A stretch of 64,000 bases of DNA from positions 1-64,000 of the forward strand of contig OENT01000408.1 in NCBI GenBank assembly GCA_900239685.1, given 5' to 3'. The stretch comes from Rotaria macrura. Lineage: Eukaryota > Rotifera > Eurotatoria > Philodinida > Philodinidae. The notes below the pieces were generated by a model that saw only the letters and a program-made list of their open reading frames with translations, had not been told where the DNA came from and did not search any database. The position numbers were made by a program, and so were the translations under genes. Every line of letters begins with the position of its first letter. The first letter of the stretch is position 1. Positions 11,942-24,339 of the stretch are shown one piece after another.

Positions 11942-13460
11942 ATGGAAGACGACAAGAAAGCGTCCTATTACTCAAACTCTGATAGTGATGACGACTTAGT
12001 AAGTCAACCTTTCACCATGTGAACGATTTTGTAAATAATTATTATTTCCCATTGATTAGAGAGGCCTTGACGAAAACTGGTTCGACACACCTGACACAGT
12101 AGAACGTAAGTCACTATATATCATGATTGACTTTTTCCCGTGAGCAGAGCAGCTTTTAACCGATCAATAAAGAATTTCCGATAATACAGATCTCTTTTTC
12201 GATTTCTTTTCATTGGGCTTGATACTTTTAGCTCAAAGCTTTATTCCACACGACTGTGATAACATAAATAATAATCAACTTTATCGATTTGCATCGATCG
12301 ATGGAGCTGCATCGATTATGAAGCAGAACGATGTGCAATCACTTCATCAAGCTCTCCGCGACTCATTGTTTCATAGTGAGCAGGTAAGAATATTATTGTG
12401 TGAACAAAAAAGAGTACAATTTCTTCTTCTTTTAGTCTCGACCTTTGGCTCTATTTCTCCATCATAGTATTAGTATTGCTGCGAACATTTTCTGTACAAA
12501 TGTTTTCAGTTCTAAAGTGATTGTTGATTGTCTTAAAAGTCAGTTCATCACCTGGGTGTTCGATCGAACCAAGGATGACGACTATGAAAAGTAAGTGTGT
12601 TTAGATCATTAGTGTTTTCATTGGATCTGTTGAACAAATCTTTACGATTGTCGCTAATTTTCTTAGGTTGTTAAACATGTTACTGGACTGCTTGGGCACA
12701 CAAGTGACGAATGTAGTTCGATCAACACCGATCGATCATTATCCGCTTATCATTTGCATTTCATTTCAACATGGCAAAGTAATTCCAACGCACATAATAC
12801 TAGGCATGTCGTCGAAAGAAGAAATTTTGAACGATCTGAGAAAAGGCTGCGATAGTTTTGATACTCGAATAGAAATGCCGGGTGAACCGAATGAATTCTT
12901 AGTGCCAATTACTGTCGATTCGAATACATTCCAAAATGTAACAGAGCTCTTACAGTTAGATCCAACACGTATCATCAGTATCGATGAGATTCACAACTCC
13001 ATGCACACAGTACAGTATATAGCTTGTAAAGAGGTTATCGATACTCGTGTTGGTCATCACAATACGGAGCGTCTTCTCTTCCATGGATGTTCCCACAAAG
13101 CGGCGTTGAAAATCGTTGATTCCGGATTTAATTCGAATCTAATCGACTTTCACAGTATTATTTCATATCATTCACGAAAATTTCTTATTCGTCATTTTTT
13201 TCCAATTAGGGTCGAGATACGGTTGCGGCTTCTATTTCTCTTCCAGCCAGAAAGGCTGTCAATTAAATTCTCCACCGGATGAAGTGAACAAACAACGAAC
13301 GGTGCTATTATGTCGTGTAGTGATTGGACGAAGTTGGTTTGGTAATGACACAATGACGACATGTCCGGACGGCTTTGAATCGACCACTGACGATCAAGAC
13401 AATTTTGTTGTCTATTCTAATGGTCAAATCTTGGTAGAATACCTAGTGACTTATACATAA
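11942..13460 (+). CDS. PARP-type ADP-ribosyltransferase, six exons
   Basis: The spliced model is 11942-11998, 12060-12105, 12232-12383, 12436-12590, 12667-13154 and 13210-13460, all GT-AG and phase-consistent, giving 382 residues. The N-terminus is acidic and Ser-rich (SNSDSDDD). The C-terminal third is a PARP catalytic domain: RLLFHGCSHKAALKIVDSGF supplies the first-motif His (about residue 276), RYGCGFYFSSSQKG the Tyr (about 308), and GQILVEYLVTY the Glu (about 376). The H-Y-E set is therefore intact, which in this family is compatible with poly- or mono-ADP-ribosylation from NAD+. No zinc-finger, WWE or macro domain is seen. The first intron begins GTAAGT; the last (13155-13209, 55 nt) has a weaker donor, GTATTA. 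The exact subclass is not determined. Confidence 0.85.
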
Positions 13461-13777
13461 TCAGATTTGTTTTTATTGTTGCTTTTTTAAATATTATTTT
13501 CTTGCAAGGAAAACAAACTAGAGTTGTTCTGTTGTGCTTTTGCTCGCAGAGTTTAACAAAGAAGTACGTGCAAATCACATGGAAAGATTTTAATTACACG
13601 ATTAAGATCGTCCTTTTCCGATCAACCCTAGTAATGTTGTTTTAACTCCTAACTATAGTGCAGGGGTATCTGTGTAATGACAAGTTCGATTGAATAGCTT
13701 GCCATCAGTCTCGGAGATGATATGCATGACCTATTTCTCTCAAGAGTGTTACTTCTTCAAATCCAATAAGGTTTATT
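13461..13777. other. 3' flank of the PARP-like gene
   Basis: Nothing beyond likely 3' untranslated sequence is seen. Confidence 0.3.
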
Positions 13778-14100
13778 GGGCGTGTGGCACTGGTAGGTTG
13801 AGCGTGAGTGTAAGTTACGGGGGCAGATGTATCCATGAGACAAAAATAAATGACAGTGGAATATACAAAAAAGCACACCTAACAAACCCTTTTATAACGA
13901 GATTCACATTTAGGAACAACGGGCCACATTCAGATGTAATTTCCCAGGGATTCTTAATTGTGCACAATACATTGAATGAGATAAAGGCATGAGTTGTTTT
14001 TATATTTCTGACTACATGAGCAGTCATTTGATAGTTAGGCTCTGGGTGATTGTGCGTGTGAGATAGGAGAACGTATAAATTAACAAGCACAGCCACACCC
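13778..14100. repeat. two degenerate telomere-like units
   Basis: A G-rich tract at 13778-13813 (GGGCGTGTGGCACTGG and following) has no C partner. A second unit at 14042-14100 has a G side (CTGGGTGATTGTGCGTGTGAG) and a short C side (CACAGCCACACCC). These are weaker members of the paired telomere-like family. Confidence 0.4.
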
Positions 14101-15026
14101 TCTCTGAAGACTCGGTCTGTAAGAAGGGTACGTGTCCTAGGGAAAAAATTCAGTAAAACGGTTATAACTCAGTCCCACAAGCACATGGGCCCAAATCCTC
14201 TTTGAGTTATTCTCGTGTCGTGGTTCCCTATTTATGCTCAAGGTATGAGCTCAAAAGCAATGAATCACTTCGAGCGGTTCCCTCGTCAGTATGTTTCATT
14301 TCACTATATGTAATATTTCTATTAATTTTCAAGTGAAATCGAGAATATTTTCAACGGAAAATGGATCACTTATCAGTTTCTTAAGGCAGATCTCTCAAAC
14401 ATATTCTTGGAGATCCCATGTTAGCTCTTGCAGAATTTTACGGTATTCATTATGTACCTCAAAATCACACCAATGGAACTTCTGTTGATAAAGTATTTTG
14501 AGAAATCGGTCCTTGACAATATAGTGTTTTCAGTCGAAAGCATAATTTTGCCAAAGGTCTATCAAGTGATTTGAAGTATTTAGAGCATTAAATTTTGACA
14601 TAGAAAGTGCTCTATGAAATTCTACCTCCATCAAAACATGATCTTTTCTAGCACGATTTTTTCATGAAGTCTCTTTATTCATATAGTACTGCAAAAATAA
14701 TCATTGTGCCGTGAATCTCTTAGTATTGATGAACTGATTTTTTACGATTATTATATCGAGTTCAGGTACGTAAACACTGAGTATCTCAAGCAAAACGGAT
14801 GTATTTTCGCCGGAGTATATCTATATAATAAAAGACCAAGTAAATGTGTTCTTTTGAGGATACCTTTCTCGGCAACAATGAAGTAGTACTGGAACTCAAC
14901 ATTATCTTTATGAACATACATCAACAGTCTTAAAACTTTTATTTCTTCTACGTATTTCAGCATCAGAAAAACTGTAACAACTTTGATTGAAGACGAATTC
15001 AGTAAGATTGCATGCAGATTGACTTA
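14101..15026. other. AT-rich spacer, no gene
   Basis: No supported exon. Short frames here lack domains and appropriate splice sites. Confidence 0.35.
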
Positions 15027-15374
15027 CCCAGGTCGATCAAAACGGAACACCGAAAATAGCCGTAACAGTATCGTAAACGGTCGTTTTTACACCGTATTCC
15101 ACTGTTAAACGACCGTTTTAAGCCGCTTTGTGGCGTTTTAACAGGATCAGCACTACGGCCGTACACGGACAGTGTATATATATCGTAAAACCCTCGTGAA
15201 GACAGCGTCATACTATCGTATTCTATAGAACATACGGCCGTAATACTGACCCTGTTAAAACGGGATAATACGATGCCGTAATACTGACCCTATTAAAACG
15301 GGATAATACGATGCCGTAACGGGCAGTATTTTCATCGTATGCGACCGTTTACGGATCGTTCTGTTCGACCTGGG
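15027..15374. mobile_element. MITE, CCCAGGTC ends, TA flanks, copy A
   Basis: This 348-bp element begins CCCAGGTCGATCAAAACG and ends with the reverse complement of CCCAGGTCGAACAGAACG. TA lies immediately outside both ends, which fits a TA target duplication of the Tc1/mariner kind. The interior is rich in CGTAAACGGTCG and TTAAACGACCG palindromic words and has no coding capacity. Compared with the copy at 24340-24638 it carries a 38-bp tandem duplication (15241-15278 and 15279-15316, one mismatch). Frames crossing this block are not genes. Confidence 0.85.
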
Positions 15375-16761
15375 TATAGAACGGCATTACTGAACTTCTG
15401 ACTTTGGTACTCTGTCATTCTTGTATCATCCATATCTATCACAGACAAAAGACGGATTCGTGAATACGTCATTTCACTATCCCATCCTTTATATTTGCAT
15501 GATATTCTCGTATCCAGGATACGGTGGCGATCCATACAATCCAGCGGATACGATGGTAATCCAGAGGATCCTGCAATCCCGGGATCCGCTTTTCCCCTTG
15601 GATTCAACTTTATCACTATTGATAGATTAACACATTGGGGACCCGCTTAACGATACATATGTGCAAGTTAAATTACGGGAAAGCAGAACTTCTGAAAATA
15701 AAGGCTTATGCATGTAAATATGTTTGCCATATTATCTTTTAGCTAAACCCATACCATCTAATGAAATTGAAACTATCAAAATTTCAAGCATATAAATTTT
15801 CTAATCGCAGTGATAGAAAAATACTCGAACGAATATATGAGGTCTTCACTTTTAAAACGAACATGTCAAATCAATTAACATAGAATCAGTTAACTATTAT
15901 TCAAATAAGTAGTTGTGACGTGATATTTAACGTTGATGCAGTTTGAGGATGTATACTCATACAACATACTGTCTTTCTAACAGTCCAGCTCGTCAGCATA
16001 TTGCTGTACGAAATGAGTCTATTTTATTGAACAACACTAGAATTCAATCTTTAATAATTGATTCAGGAGTCTATAAAAAAGACTTTTCGTGTCTCCTAAA
16101 AATATTAAAAGCTTAAGCTGCAAAAATACTTTACCTAATTAACTTTCAGTCGAGCTGCGAGTGGTTCTGCTCTTTTATCGCTGATTTGATTGTCCCATAG
16201 GAGCAAAACTGTTAATGTCTATAGAAAAAACACGAGCGGGCATCTTAGAATACGCAATTGACTACTACATAAGATATTAGACTAGTTCTTGCAGCTGTTA
16301 GGCGCCAAAAATATCCTATATGTATTAAAGAGAGGAGTCAAGTTCAAAAAAAAGTCAAAGGATACGGTCTTTCATACTAAATACCTATGAATTCTACCAT
16401 TGTTGTAAAATTCAAAAGAAAATTCTCTATTAAAAAGAAAAGGCAATCCGATGTAACTACTGCTAGTGGATTCCTGCGATTCTATGGATGAATTAACACA
16501 TTTCGAAAATTCATATGATTGATTTTTTAAATCATTATCTTGCAATATTCTATCCTCCTTTTTTGACAGTTTAAATTTCAGCGAATTTCAAATAAACTAA
16601 ACATTCACAAACCAAGAAACTCGACATTTTCAACAAAGATAGGCATTTTACAGAGAGACTATTTCTCTACATAGATTTTTTATGAACAAGAACAATGAAC
16701 ATTCTAACGTATGTTGCGTTAAACTTCTCATGAAAAGAATACTACTAAAATTTCTAACTGA
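15375..16761. other. AT-rich spacer, no gene
   Basis: No exon, tRNA or repeat that I can support. Confidence 0.35.
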
Positions 16762-16836
16762 GGGTATGGGTGTGGGTTCAACTGTTAGAAAAGCATTCCT
16801 CCCGACACCGACACCCCACAACCATACTCATTCCCA
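16762..16836. repeat. paired telomere-like tract
   Basis: The G side (GGGTATGGGTGTGGGTTC) at 16762-16779 is separated by about 20 bp from a C side (CCGACACCGACACCCCACA) at 16802-16836. The spacer resembles that of the unit at 27222-27301: both contain TGTGGGTTCAA, an A-rich AAAAG-type core, then ACACCGACACC. That similarity argues for a dispersed family and against independent simple repeats. Confidence 0.6.
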
Positions 16837-17735
16837 TGGTGCAATACACAAGAAACTCACTAGTACAACAACTATTCATCCTCATGTAAATACACTTTAT
16901 AGTCGATATGACGATAATGTGATCAATAAATCTGAACTTTTATCCAGTCTGGCATACGTAGTAGCAAAGAAAGGTAAATAAAAATGTACATGTTTCTCAC
17001 CAATTAATGCTTCCGTCCTATGTATTTTCTATAGCTAAAGTTTTATCGTTGTTAAAAGCTTTTTTATCACTCACATTTCTTTCTTATATTTAACAAAAAG
17101 TCTTCATCGTCACACCATAGCCCTATTTCTTTCTTTGATAATATTCATACAATGCCTTTCGACATTTTCATCTTCGATATTCTCACCCTTCAACACTACA
17201 ATTTTTCGACCTAATTCAGGTTTACCCAAAAGTTCAATAGCAAGAAAAATCTAAATGGTTATAAAATATCTGAATATAAAGTACTGCAGAGTTGTACATC
17301 GATCATATGAGCCTTGATCGACGTAAAATAATAAATATAAAGAAAATACTACTATCTACAGCAGTCAAACTTTTAAAACTTGAGTGAGTGATGGAGGATA
17401 TATACATATTTTACGGTCTTCTCTCTCTTGTTAAATTCTCTAAAAACGGATTTATATTTAGTAATCCTGTGCCTTGAGAAATAGAGATATGAAGAAAACC
17501 ATTCCATTTCTTTATTGAGTTGATTTGAAAAAATTCAGAAGTAAGACCAGCAAAAGTATGGCAGAGCATATTTTTGATACCGTCGATTTTCTTTCGTCCA
17601 ACTTTCGAAGCTATGAAAACACCTTTGAAAAGCGTAATGTCTTCTTCATCATATTGAATAAATGTATAGTTCCTTCATGAAATTCGAAATTGTACGCCTT
17701 GCTTTTAAAACTTACTGTATACACAAGTTTATTTA
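16837..17735. other. AT-rich spacer, no gene
   Basis: Nothing supported; a short plus-strand frame ends at 16981 and includes the telomere-like unit, so it is not a gene. Confidence 0.35.
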
Positions 17736-17973
17736 GAGTATTGCGGGTGTTTATTTACGTTACGGATATTTTGGTGCTTATTTATAAACTCGTCATGAGA
17801 AATACTGATTCCATATAGTTTGGTAACTAAGGGCAGAAGCGTAGCAAAATATGCACTTTTTGTGGTATTTTGTGGATAGCAACGGATTTGTTTAAAAATA
17901 ATTTGTGCCTGATTGGTGATTGTGGTAGCTTCGCATGGATCAGCACAGCCCTCCACAAGTACTCCCACACCGG
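17736..17973. repeat. weak telomere-like pair beside a MITE
   Basis: A short G-rich word (TTGCGGGTGTTT near 17738) and a C-rich tract (CTCCACAAGTACTCCCACACC at 17951-17971, split here as CTCCACAAGT and ACTCCCACACC) lie immediately upstream of the CCCAGG-ended element at 17991. Confidence 0.35.
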
Positions 17974-17990
17974 TTTGACTATGATTAGTA

Positions 17991-18344
17991 CCCAGGCCAA
18001 AGAAAACGACCGTAAACGGTATAATACGGTGAAAAACGGCGCTATTACGGGCCGTAATCCGTCAACCTGTTTTATGATAGGCCGTTTAGTGCAGTAAACG
18101 ATCATATCGTTTTTCACCGTATGTTAGCCGTAAAGCGGTACTCCGAAAGTAATGCGAGAAGCGATATTGTATGGAGGTCGTTTTTTGGAATACCGGTTTA
18201 CGGGTAACATACGGCGAAAAACGATGATCGTTTACTGCACTAAACGGCCGATCATAAAAGGGGCTGACGGATTATGGTCAGTAATAGCGCCGTTTTTTTT
18301 TCGTTTAAGACGCCGTTACGAGCATTTGGAAAGATTGACCTGGG
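17991..18344. mobile_element. foldback MITE, CCCAGG ends, TA flanks, copy B
   Basis: This 354-bp element starts CCCAGGCCAA and ends TTGACCTGGG, with TA outside both ends. Its two halves are long imperfect inverted repeats: GCCGTTTAGTGCAGTAAACG near 18080-18100 matches CGTTTACTGCACTAAACGGC near 18229-18248. The arms are about 145 bp each around a centre near 18160. It is longer and more palindromic than copies A and C, so it is probably a separate subfamily using the same termini. It has no coding capacity. Confidence 0.8.
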
Positions 18345-18622
18345 TAATGAATTAACATCTGTAGCAATCATCGAACTATTCAGCATTTCATATTTTAAGC
18401 TGTTGATTGAATTTCATTTTATACTCTTTTAACAATTTTTCGATACCATTAGTCATGTAAGAAAGATGAGTACTTTGGATTTAGTGTTATCGGGTAGTTG
18501 TTTCGTCACCAGTTAAATCAAAAACATTTAATGAAGACATGAAATTAGAAGAGGAAACGAAGAAAAGCTTCATCTTTTGAAATTCACACCACTGCGAACT
18601 CTTGGTTCATTTGGTTCACTTT
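18345..18622. other. short spacer
   Basis: No feature seen between two mobile elements. Confidence 0.3.
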
Positions 18623-18959
18623 CCAGGAGGATCATTCCGACCATTGGATCCGATCATGTTTCTATCGGAGTTTCTCTTATCCGACGAAATCCCATCGGAT
18701 TCCTGGTTGCGATCCGAGATTCGGATCCCTAGTGTTGGATTTTATCGAATCCTACTATCGGAATCCGATTGGATTTCATCGCATGATAAAACAGGCCTCC
18801 ACTATTGGGATTAAATGCTGATTCGTACACAAATAAGAAAATAGGTTTCTTCCGCCGGATCCATTACTGTTTTCACAACCCGGATTCCCATAAGATTTCA
18901 TTGGATCGTAGGATCTGATCGGATCCGATAGGATTCGGTATCGGATTCATTCACCTGGG
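18623..18959. mobile_element. MITE rich in CGGATCCGAT, copy 2
   Basis: About 337 bp, same length as copy 1 at 6073-6409 and the same vocabulary (GGATCCGAT, ATCGGATTC, TCCGATTGG). The right end GATTCATTCACCTGGG is a clean terminal repeat; the left end (TTCCAGGAGGATCATTCC) is degenerate. The open frame at 18602-18814 is a by-product. Confidence 0.55.
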
Positions 18960-20127
18960 CTACCGTGATGAATGAAAAACAAAGTTCAATGTGATATAAT
19001 ATGAATGATGTTTTATCAAGAATTGGTTAACTGATCTTGAACAGTTACTAAAATAGATTTATAATTGTATCATTGATTTATTTTTAAACTAAGTATATTT
19101 AGGTATTTCAGTATAAGATTTTTTTATCAATATGCACGGTAATTTTGCATACGATAAAGATTTGTTATGGATTTTCATGTATTTGTATCAAAAATATCAA
19201 TCGAGACTATATTTCGACAAACAAATCTCATCAATGATATCCAATCGAAATCTGATTAAATAAAAATAAGTCTTTCATATACTGCTTGTTTCTTGCCATC
19301 TTTTGAAACATTTTTACGTGGAGTTATCTCGATACTCACATCAGATTCAGTTGCTGGTATTCAATTTTCAAGAAGAGCAATTTTAAATAAAATGGTATTA
19401 ATATAATTTGGCTGAAGTTAAGTTTACTAAAACTGTTAGAGTAGGTGAAGACTATATTTGCTTGTTGATTATCAATATGTTCGAATAACGAATTTAGCTA
19501 CATTTTAGTGATGATAAATATTTGAATGAGTTTTAGAATAAATTACACTTGGTTTATTATGTAAACTAGTTTCATTTGTATTAGCTTATCGAACCGACGA
19601 ACATCCATAGAAAACCCATTCCTATGAGAAATTTAACTTTGAACAGTAACATATTTTTATTGAATATTACTGACTAATCATTGAATTGTACATCAAATAC
19701 AGCAGAATGCAATTACTGTTTTAAGTTGCAGTATTTCGACATCGAGAAAAGGAGTCTATGTGATAATGATGAGTTCAACAAATGTTTTTCAATTCATTGG
19801 TGATATTTTATTCTCAAGTTCCAATGAATATGTAAAAAGCTAAATAAAGGTTTCTAATTTTTATTCTATTCAGTAAAATGTTTTTAGATATGTTCGACAT
19901 AAATTATGCCTTTTATCGAATACAAATGCAGTCAATCGTTTCGCTTAGGAGTTTTTAGATACTCATCGAATTCAAATCTTTAGAAAACAAAAAATATTTC
20001 TACCATATGGAAAGATATAAAGATAGTTAATGTCAAACGGCATCGGTGAAAAAAGAATCTATCTACAAAAATGAGAAAAGTTCATCGATTGGTCATCGGA
20101 ATGCAGTCTTATTTGTTGAAGTTGATT
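18960..20127. other. very AT-rich spacer
   Basis: No coding stretch or repeat recognised. It forms the 3' flank of the EF-hand gene. Confidence 0.4.
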
Positions 20128-20712
20128 TTAATGACCAGGAGGACGATGACCAGCACCTCCACCAATGTGTCCATCTCCATTTATATCAAAGTGTGTCGCC
20201 TGTTCGATATTACCAATAAGGCCTATCAAGCATAAATAAAGAAACACAATGAAAATGACGTGACTATATTAGTTATTTGCAAAAGTAAATAAGCTTAGAA
20301 CAAAATCAAAATTCTAGATTTTCTAATTGACATTCTATAAGTATGAATCACATAAGAATTTGAGTGAAAAATTTCATACTTCGATATCTCTTATCACCAG
20401 TAGTTTATATTCAAAGAGAATGACTAACCTCCACCTGGTGGAGGTCGATATCCTCCAATAGTTCCATCGTGATTTAAATCAAAATGAGTTGATTGTTCGA
20501 CTTGAGATGTGATGCCGGGTCCACCGATTCGTCCATCTCCATTCAAGTCCCAACCTACTTTTTCTTCAAGTTCTCTATTGATAAAATCTAGAAACAATTA
20601 AATGAGGAGAATATAAAAATTTCAAGCCGTTGATACGAAACTTACTCATTTCGTTTGCTTGTAGTCTTTGGAATAAACAAGTATCTATCACTTGCGCGTG
20701 CGCACTAATGGC
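20128..20712 (-). CDS. small EF-hand repeat protein (5' end unresolved)
   Basis: Three consecutive minus-strand exons join in phase: (about 20712)-20646, 20587-20429 and 20222-20128, with GTAAGT and GTTAGT donors and TCTAG and ATAG acceptors. The joined protein contains three calcium-binding-like loops spaced about 26 residues apart: WDLNGDGRIGG, HFDLNHDGTIGG and HFDINGDGHIGG, the last close to the C-terminal HRPPGH. The DxNxDGxI signature is seen directly. The linker sequences (VEQSTHFDL and IEQATHFDI) show that the unit was duplicated. The upstream part (about 20830-20646) is open with Cys residues (CLDIKDAISAHAQVIDTC) but has no certain start, and a strong pyrimidine-rich acceptor-like site lies near 20745. 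Gly/Pro-rich ends suggest a secreted or extracellular calcium binder, which is inference. Confidence 0.65.
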
Positions 20713-20830
20713 GTCTTTAATGTCGAGGCATGTTTTTTTCTTCGTGCTAAGGTAGATCAATCGAGACGAAAAATAGAAAAAACATATCAGATCGGCTATT
20801 GCGTCGATGTATTGCTTTCATTTTGCAGTC

Positions 20831-21713
20831 ATTCATGCATTTAGTCATACTAAGAAGGTGAATCATTGCTTCATAGCTATTCAATAGAATACGCAATATT
20901 CTGTTGGGCTATTCACATTGAATTTCTCTTCAAAATTCTCTTGCATCATTCTTTTATTCTGAATTTTTCGATGAAGATCAAAATAAGAAAGACACTCAAC
21001 TTAGAAATGAAGATATAAGACATCACCACATAATCTTAAAAAGGGCTTTTCGGTAGTTTTTTTCATATATCTCATGCGAAAGAGCATGTGTTTTTACTTA
21101 GGTCCGTGTTCTTGCTTTGGTTTTCTATCAATAGTTTTGTCAGAAAAAATAGGCCAACTTTGAATTCCTATATGCTGGTTTCTTAATGGTCAGGATCACT
21201 TCATTCTGCTGTAGAAACATTTCATATACACTTTGTCTTTCATTGTGTGCGTCCGTATGACTATACGTAGTTCTCATCACTGTACAAAATGCTGCTTGAC
21301 ACGTTCTGTTTATCACTTCTTTCTGAAGATAAAATGGTCCAGCCAAATTTAAAAAATTCAGCGTCTTTTAAAATTCAACTATTTTCTGTTTAGTGTAGAT
21401 CAATTATCATTGTCTTAAAAGGATAAGCGAGAACTGAAACTTCGTAGAAAATTTCCTAGATCTATACTCGGCAAGAAGCATCAACTAAAAAAATTAAAAC
21501 TCTTCATAGACTACTTTTAACACTTGTATTCTCGCGATGTCACTCGTTTTAGGTTATTTCAAAGTGCATAGATGAAAAGAAGATTGATAACTGATGAAGT
21601 CAATCGTTTCGATAAACTCGTTTCAGTCAATGTCAAAAGTTCAACGAGAAGTCTGAGAGTGATTTATGGTGCGTTCATCACTATAGCACTTGCTTATGGG
21701 ATGCCTCGAGGTC
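20831..21713. other. 5' flank of the EF-hand gene, no gene seen
   Basis: The missing first exon of the EF-hand gene may lie here; I could not place it. A minus-strand frame at 21140-21346 has no recognised domain. Confidence 0.3.
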
Positions 21714-21714
21714 G

Positions 21715-21791
21715 AGGGTGTGGGTGTGGTGTTATGATTGATTTGCATGAGGATCCTGACGGGACACCTATTCCCCTTCCTACACCCACAA
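21715..21791. repeat. paired telomere-like tract
   Basis: G side GAGGGTGTGGGTGTGGTG at 21715-21732; C side ACACCTATTCCCCTTCCTAC plus ACCCACA at 21764-21791. The spacing is about 30 bp. Confidence 0.55.
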
Positions 21792-23889
21792 CTTCGTTAG
21801 TTGTTTGTGGAAAAATTTCGCGATATAGACGATAAGATAGAAAATTGAAAGCTGGACTACATAAGCTATATCCATTTAGGATAATGACTATTTAGTGACG
21901 TTTTTGAAAGTTTGCATAGACACGCTGTGAAAGTTGAATGAATATGATATTCCCAATCAGCGTCAATTTGCGTCTTATCATATATATATTTTCGTAAAAA
22001 ACATTTTTCAATCGAAAATTAGCCTGTGGTCCCCAATAGTAACATTTCCGAGAAAATGTTTTCCCTGATCCCTGAAAGGCCATTATCGGGCCGGAAGTTT
22101 TCAACTAAAATATATTCCATTGGATGCAGATTTTGAGGTTGGTTCTGAATGTTATACCTATTTTTACTTTTGGGGCGTATCTTGGTGGCAAACATCTCTG
22201 AAACTCTAAAGTTTTTATTGGAAAAATGGCAAAACCAAAAAAATATGAAGAGTAAGCCCGTTTATCCTTAATCACCACTTTCGTTTTAAAAAGTGTATTT
22301 ACCATTTTGTAGAGAATAATAAGTTAGAAAACGTGCCTAAAATCTGATCAGTGTTCTCCTGCTTCTGTGATTCTGCAGGAAGTATACTGTTCTATGTGAA
22401 GTGATGGAAATGACCCCTTAATTCATGCTGACATTATAATAGTTCAACGACTATCTATCGTACTGTATGAAATTAGCTTGTACTGCTAAACTATCAAGTG
22501 TTTTCGATATCTGGTTCATTTTACTTAAAACAAAATTATTCAGATTCAGAATCATACTAATCATTTTTTCTTCATGCTTACATAAATTTTACAGGGAAAT
22601 TTGAAACCAGCATTAAAAGCAGAGAAAAATATTCATTCGATTTCAGCTTTCGTCAATTCTGATGGCATTACATAAATTGAAAATACAACTGCCCTACGAA
22701 TTTGTTTATCATGTTTGGGGAAACCTAGAGGTGGTCTCTTAACCGTAGAAATATTGATCTCACTTTCGCTTATCAAGTTGAATCGCAGAAACGTTAGGAG
22801 TAGACGATAAAGCGCTTTGCATGGCTCTAGAAGAACAAAATTTGCTTGTACATGCTTGAGAATTAAACGCAATATGGGTAAACTCCCTTCTACTACTAGA
22901 AGAATGAGATATATTAATTAATATGCACTAATATCAATCCTATGAAACGACGTATTTGCGATAAAAAATCCTCGTGTTCATTTTCCTATACGTGGAGTAG
23001 ATTCTCATTTGATGATCAATAAAAAATTTCCTCACAATCATATTCTGCCTTTGTCAGAAGCCATACCCACAGATAAGACATAGAAAAACTGTGAGCCAAA
23101 CATAATAAATTCGATCATCTATAATCGTTTCTCTGTCAATCTATGCTATTATTACAGAACGAAAGAGTCTTAAATACAAACGAGTTGCTAATGAATTAAA
23201 TATTATTCGCATTCGCAAGATACAACATTTGTTGTGTCACCCAAAGATAGTTGAATTTACCAAGCCACGTTTTAGCTTGTTCCAGCTAGCTATCATTTTT
23301 GACTACTGGTGATTATTTTTGTGGTAATTGACAGCAAACGATTACTGAATTTAGCACATATATGAATGGATTCTTAAAGACAGAGAATTAATAGTTGTTT
23401 CCAAATGAAAAGCTAGTTTTAATGAACCACTAGAGATACTTCAAAGGCATGAGATCTATTGCTGATTTTTCTGCTAATGCCATATGCCGAAAGAATTTTC
23501 TGACTAAAAGTGTGTTCTGAGTTCGTCATAGGTTGAATTCTATGCATGTTTAAAGAACATTTATCAACACTAAAAATCTAGCTTTCTAACTGTGCGAGAG
23601 ATTCTGTTCGATAGGGATTAGTAGTAGGACGCCCTTCTTTAAGAGGCAACGAAAAATTGGCAAAACTGTTTGAATTAAATATGTATTTAAGAGTCGATTT
23701 TAAACACGAGAAAGAAGTGATGAAAAGAATATGGAAAGAAATGTCCAAACAAACTATCGATTCATATATTGTATTCGTTCATTATTCTCTAATTAACGAA
23801 TAAAGTGAAAAATGATCAGACCAATCATAAAATCACCCAATATTTTCAACATTATAACTATCCTATTGCCCTCCCCCAGACGATAAATC
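21792..23889. other. spacer with weak coding-like fragments
   Basis: A minus-strand frame at 22633-22872 (79 codons) contains a polar stretch (KRPPLGFPKHDKQIRR) that looks somewhat protein-like but has no recognised domain. Nothing else is supported. Confidence 0.3.
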
Positions 23890-23900
23890 GTTCTTATTAA

Positions 23901-24079
23901 TGAAGAAACGTCATTTTTTTCAACATATTTCACCTCGAGTTTCTGTATCTACATCACGTCATCGAAATAAAATAACAATACAATTTATCGATCCGCAATC
24001 ATAAGACGTCCTATCGAAAAAAGATTTAAAAACTCTAAAAAATTATCCAACCATGAAGAGATAGAAGCACTACAAATGT
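23901..24079 (+). CDS. possible exon fragment with frame change, unrecognised
   Basis: An ATG at about 23901 opens a basic segment (MKKRHFFQHISPRVSVSTSR) that ends in a stop near 23995. A second frame (RRPIEKRFKNSK, then NHEEIEALQMSK) follows directly and ends at a strong GTGAGT donor near 24080. The change of frame could be a missed small intron, a sequencing error or decay. No downstream exon could be assigned. Confidence 0.25.
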
Positions 24080-24339
24080 CAAAGGTGAGTATCTTCAAAT
24101 TACAAAACGAAAATAAGCTCTATGTGGGCAAAATCATTTGTTTGTGATGTGACTCAAAAATGGACATCAATTTCCACTTCAAGCAGCTTAGTTTCAAAAA
24201 TCTGCGAATTGAAACACTATTTTCGAAAACTAAATAGTACTTGTTGCACACGACTCTTGAAGCTACACAATATACGTCAAACGTTTTTCCTCGATGTATT
24301 TTGATTTTTAAATAAATCGAGTTTATTTGGCGTTAGCTA

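Noticed and set aside
15332..15630. Opposed frames with FSNAVLYPGRTERSVNG and similar text
   Set aside because: They read into the MITE end at 15374 and have no domain or splice support.
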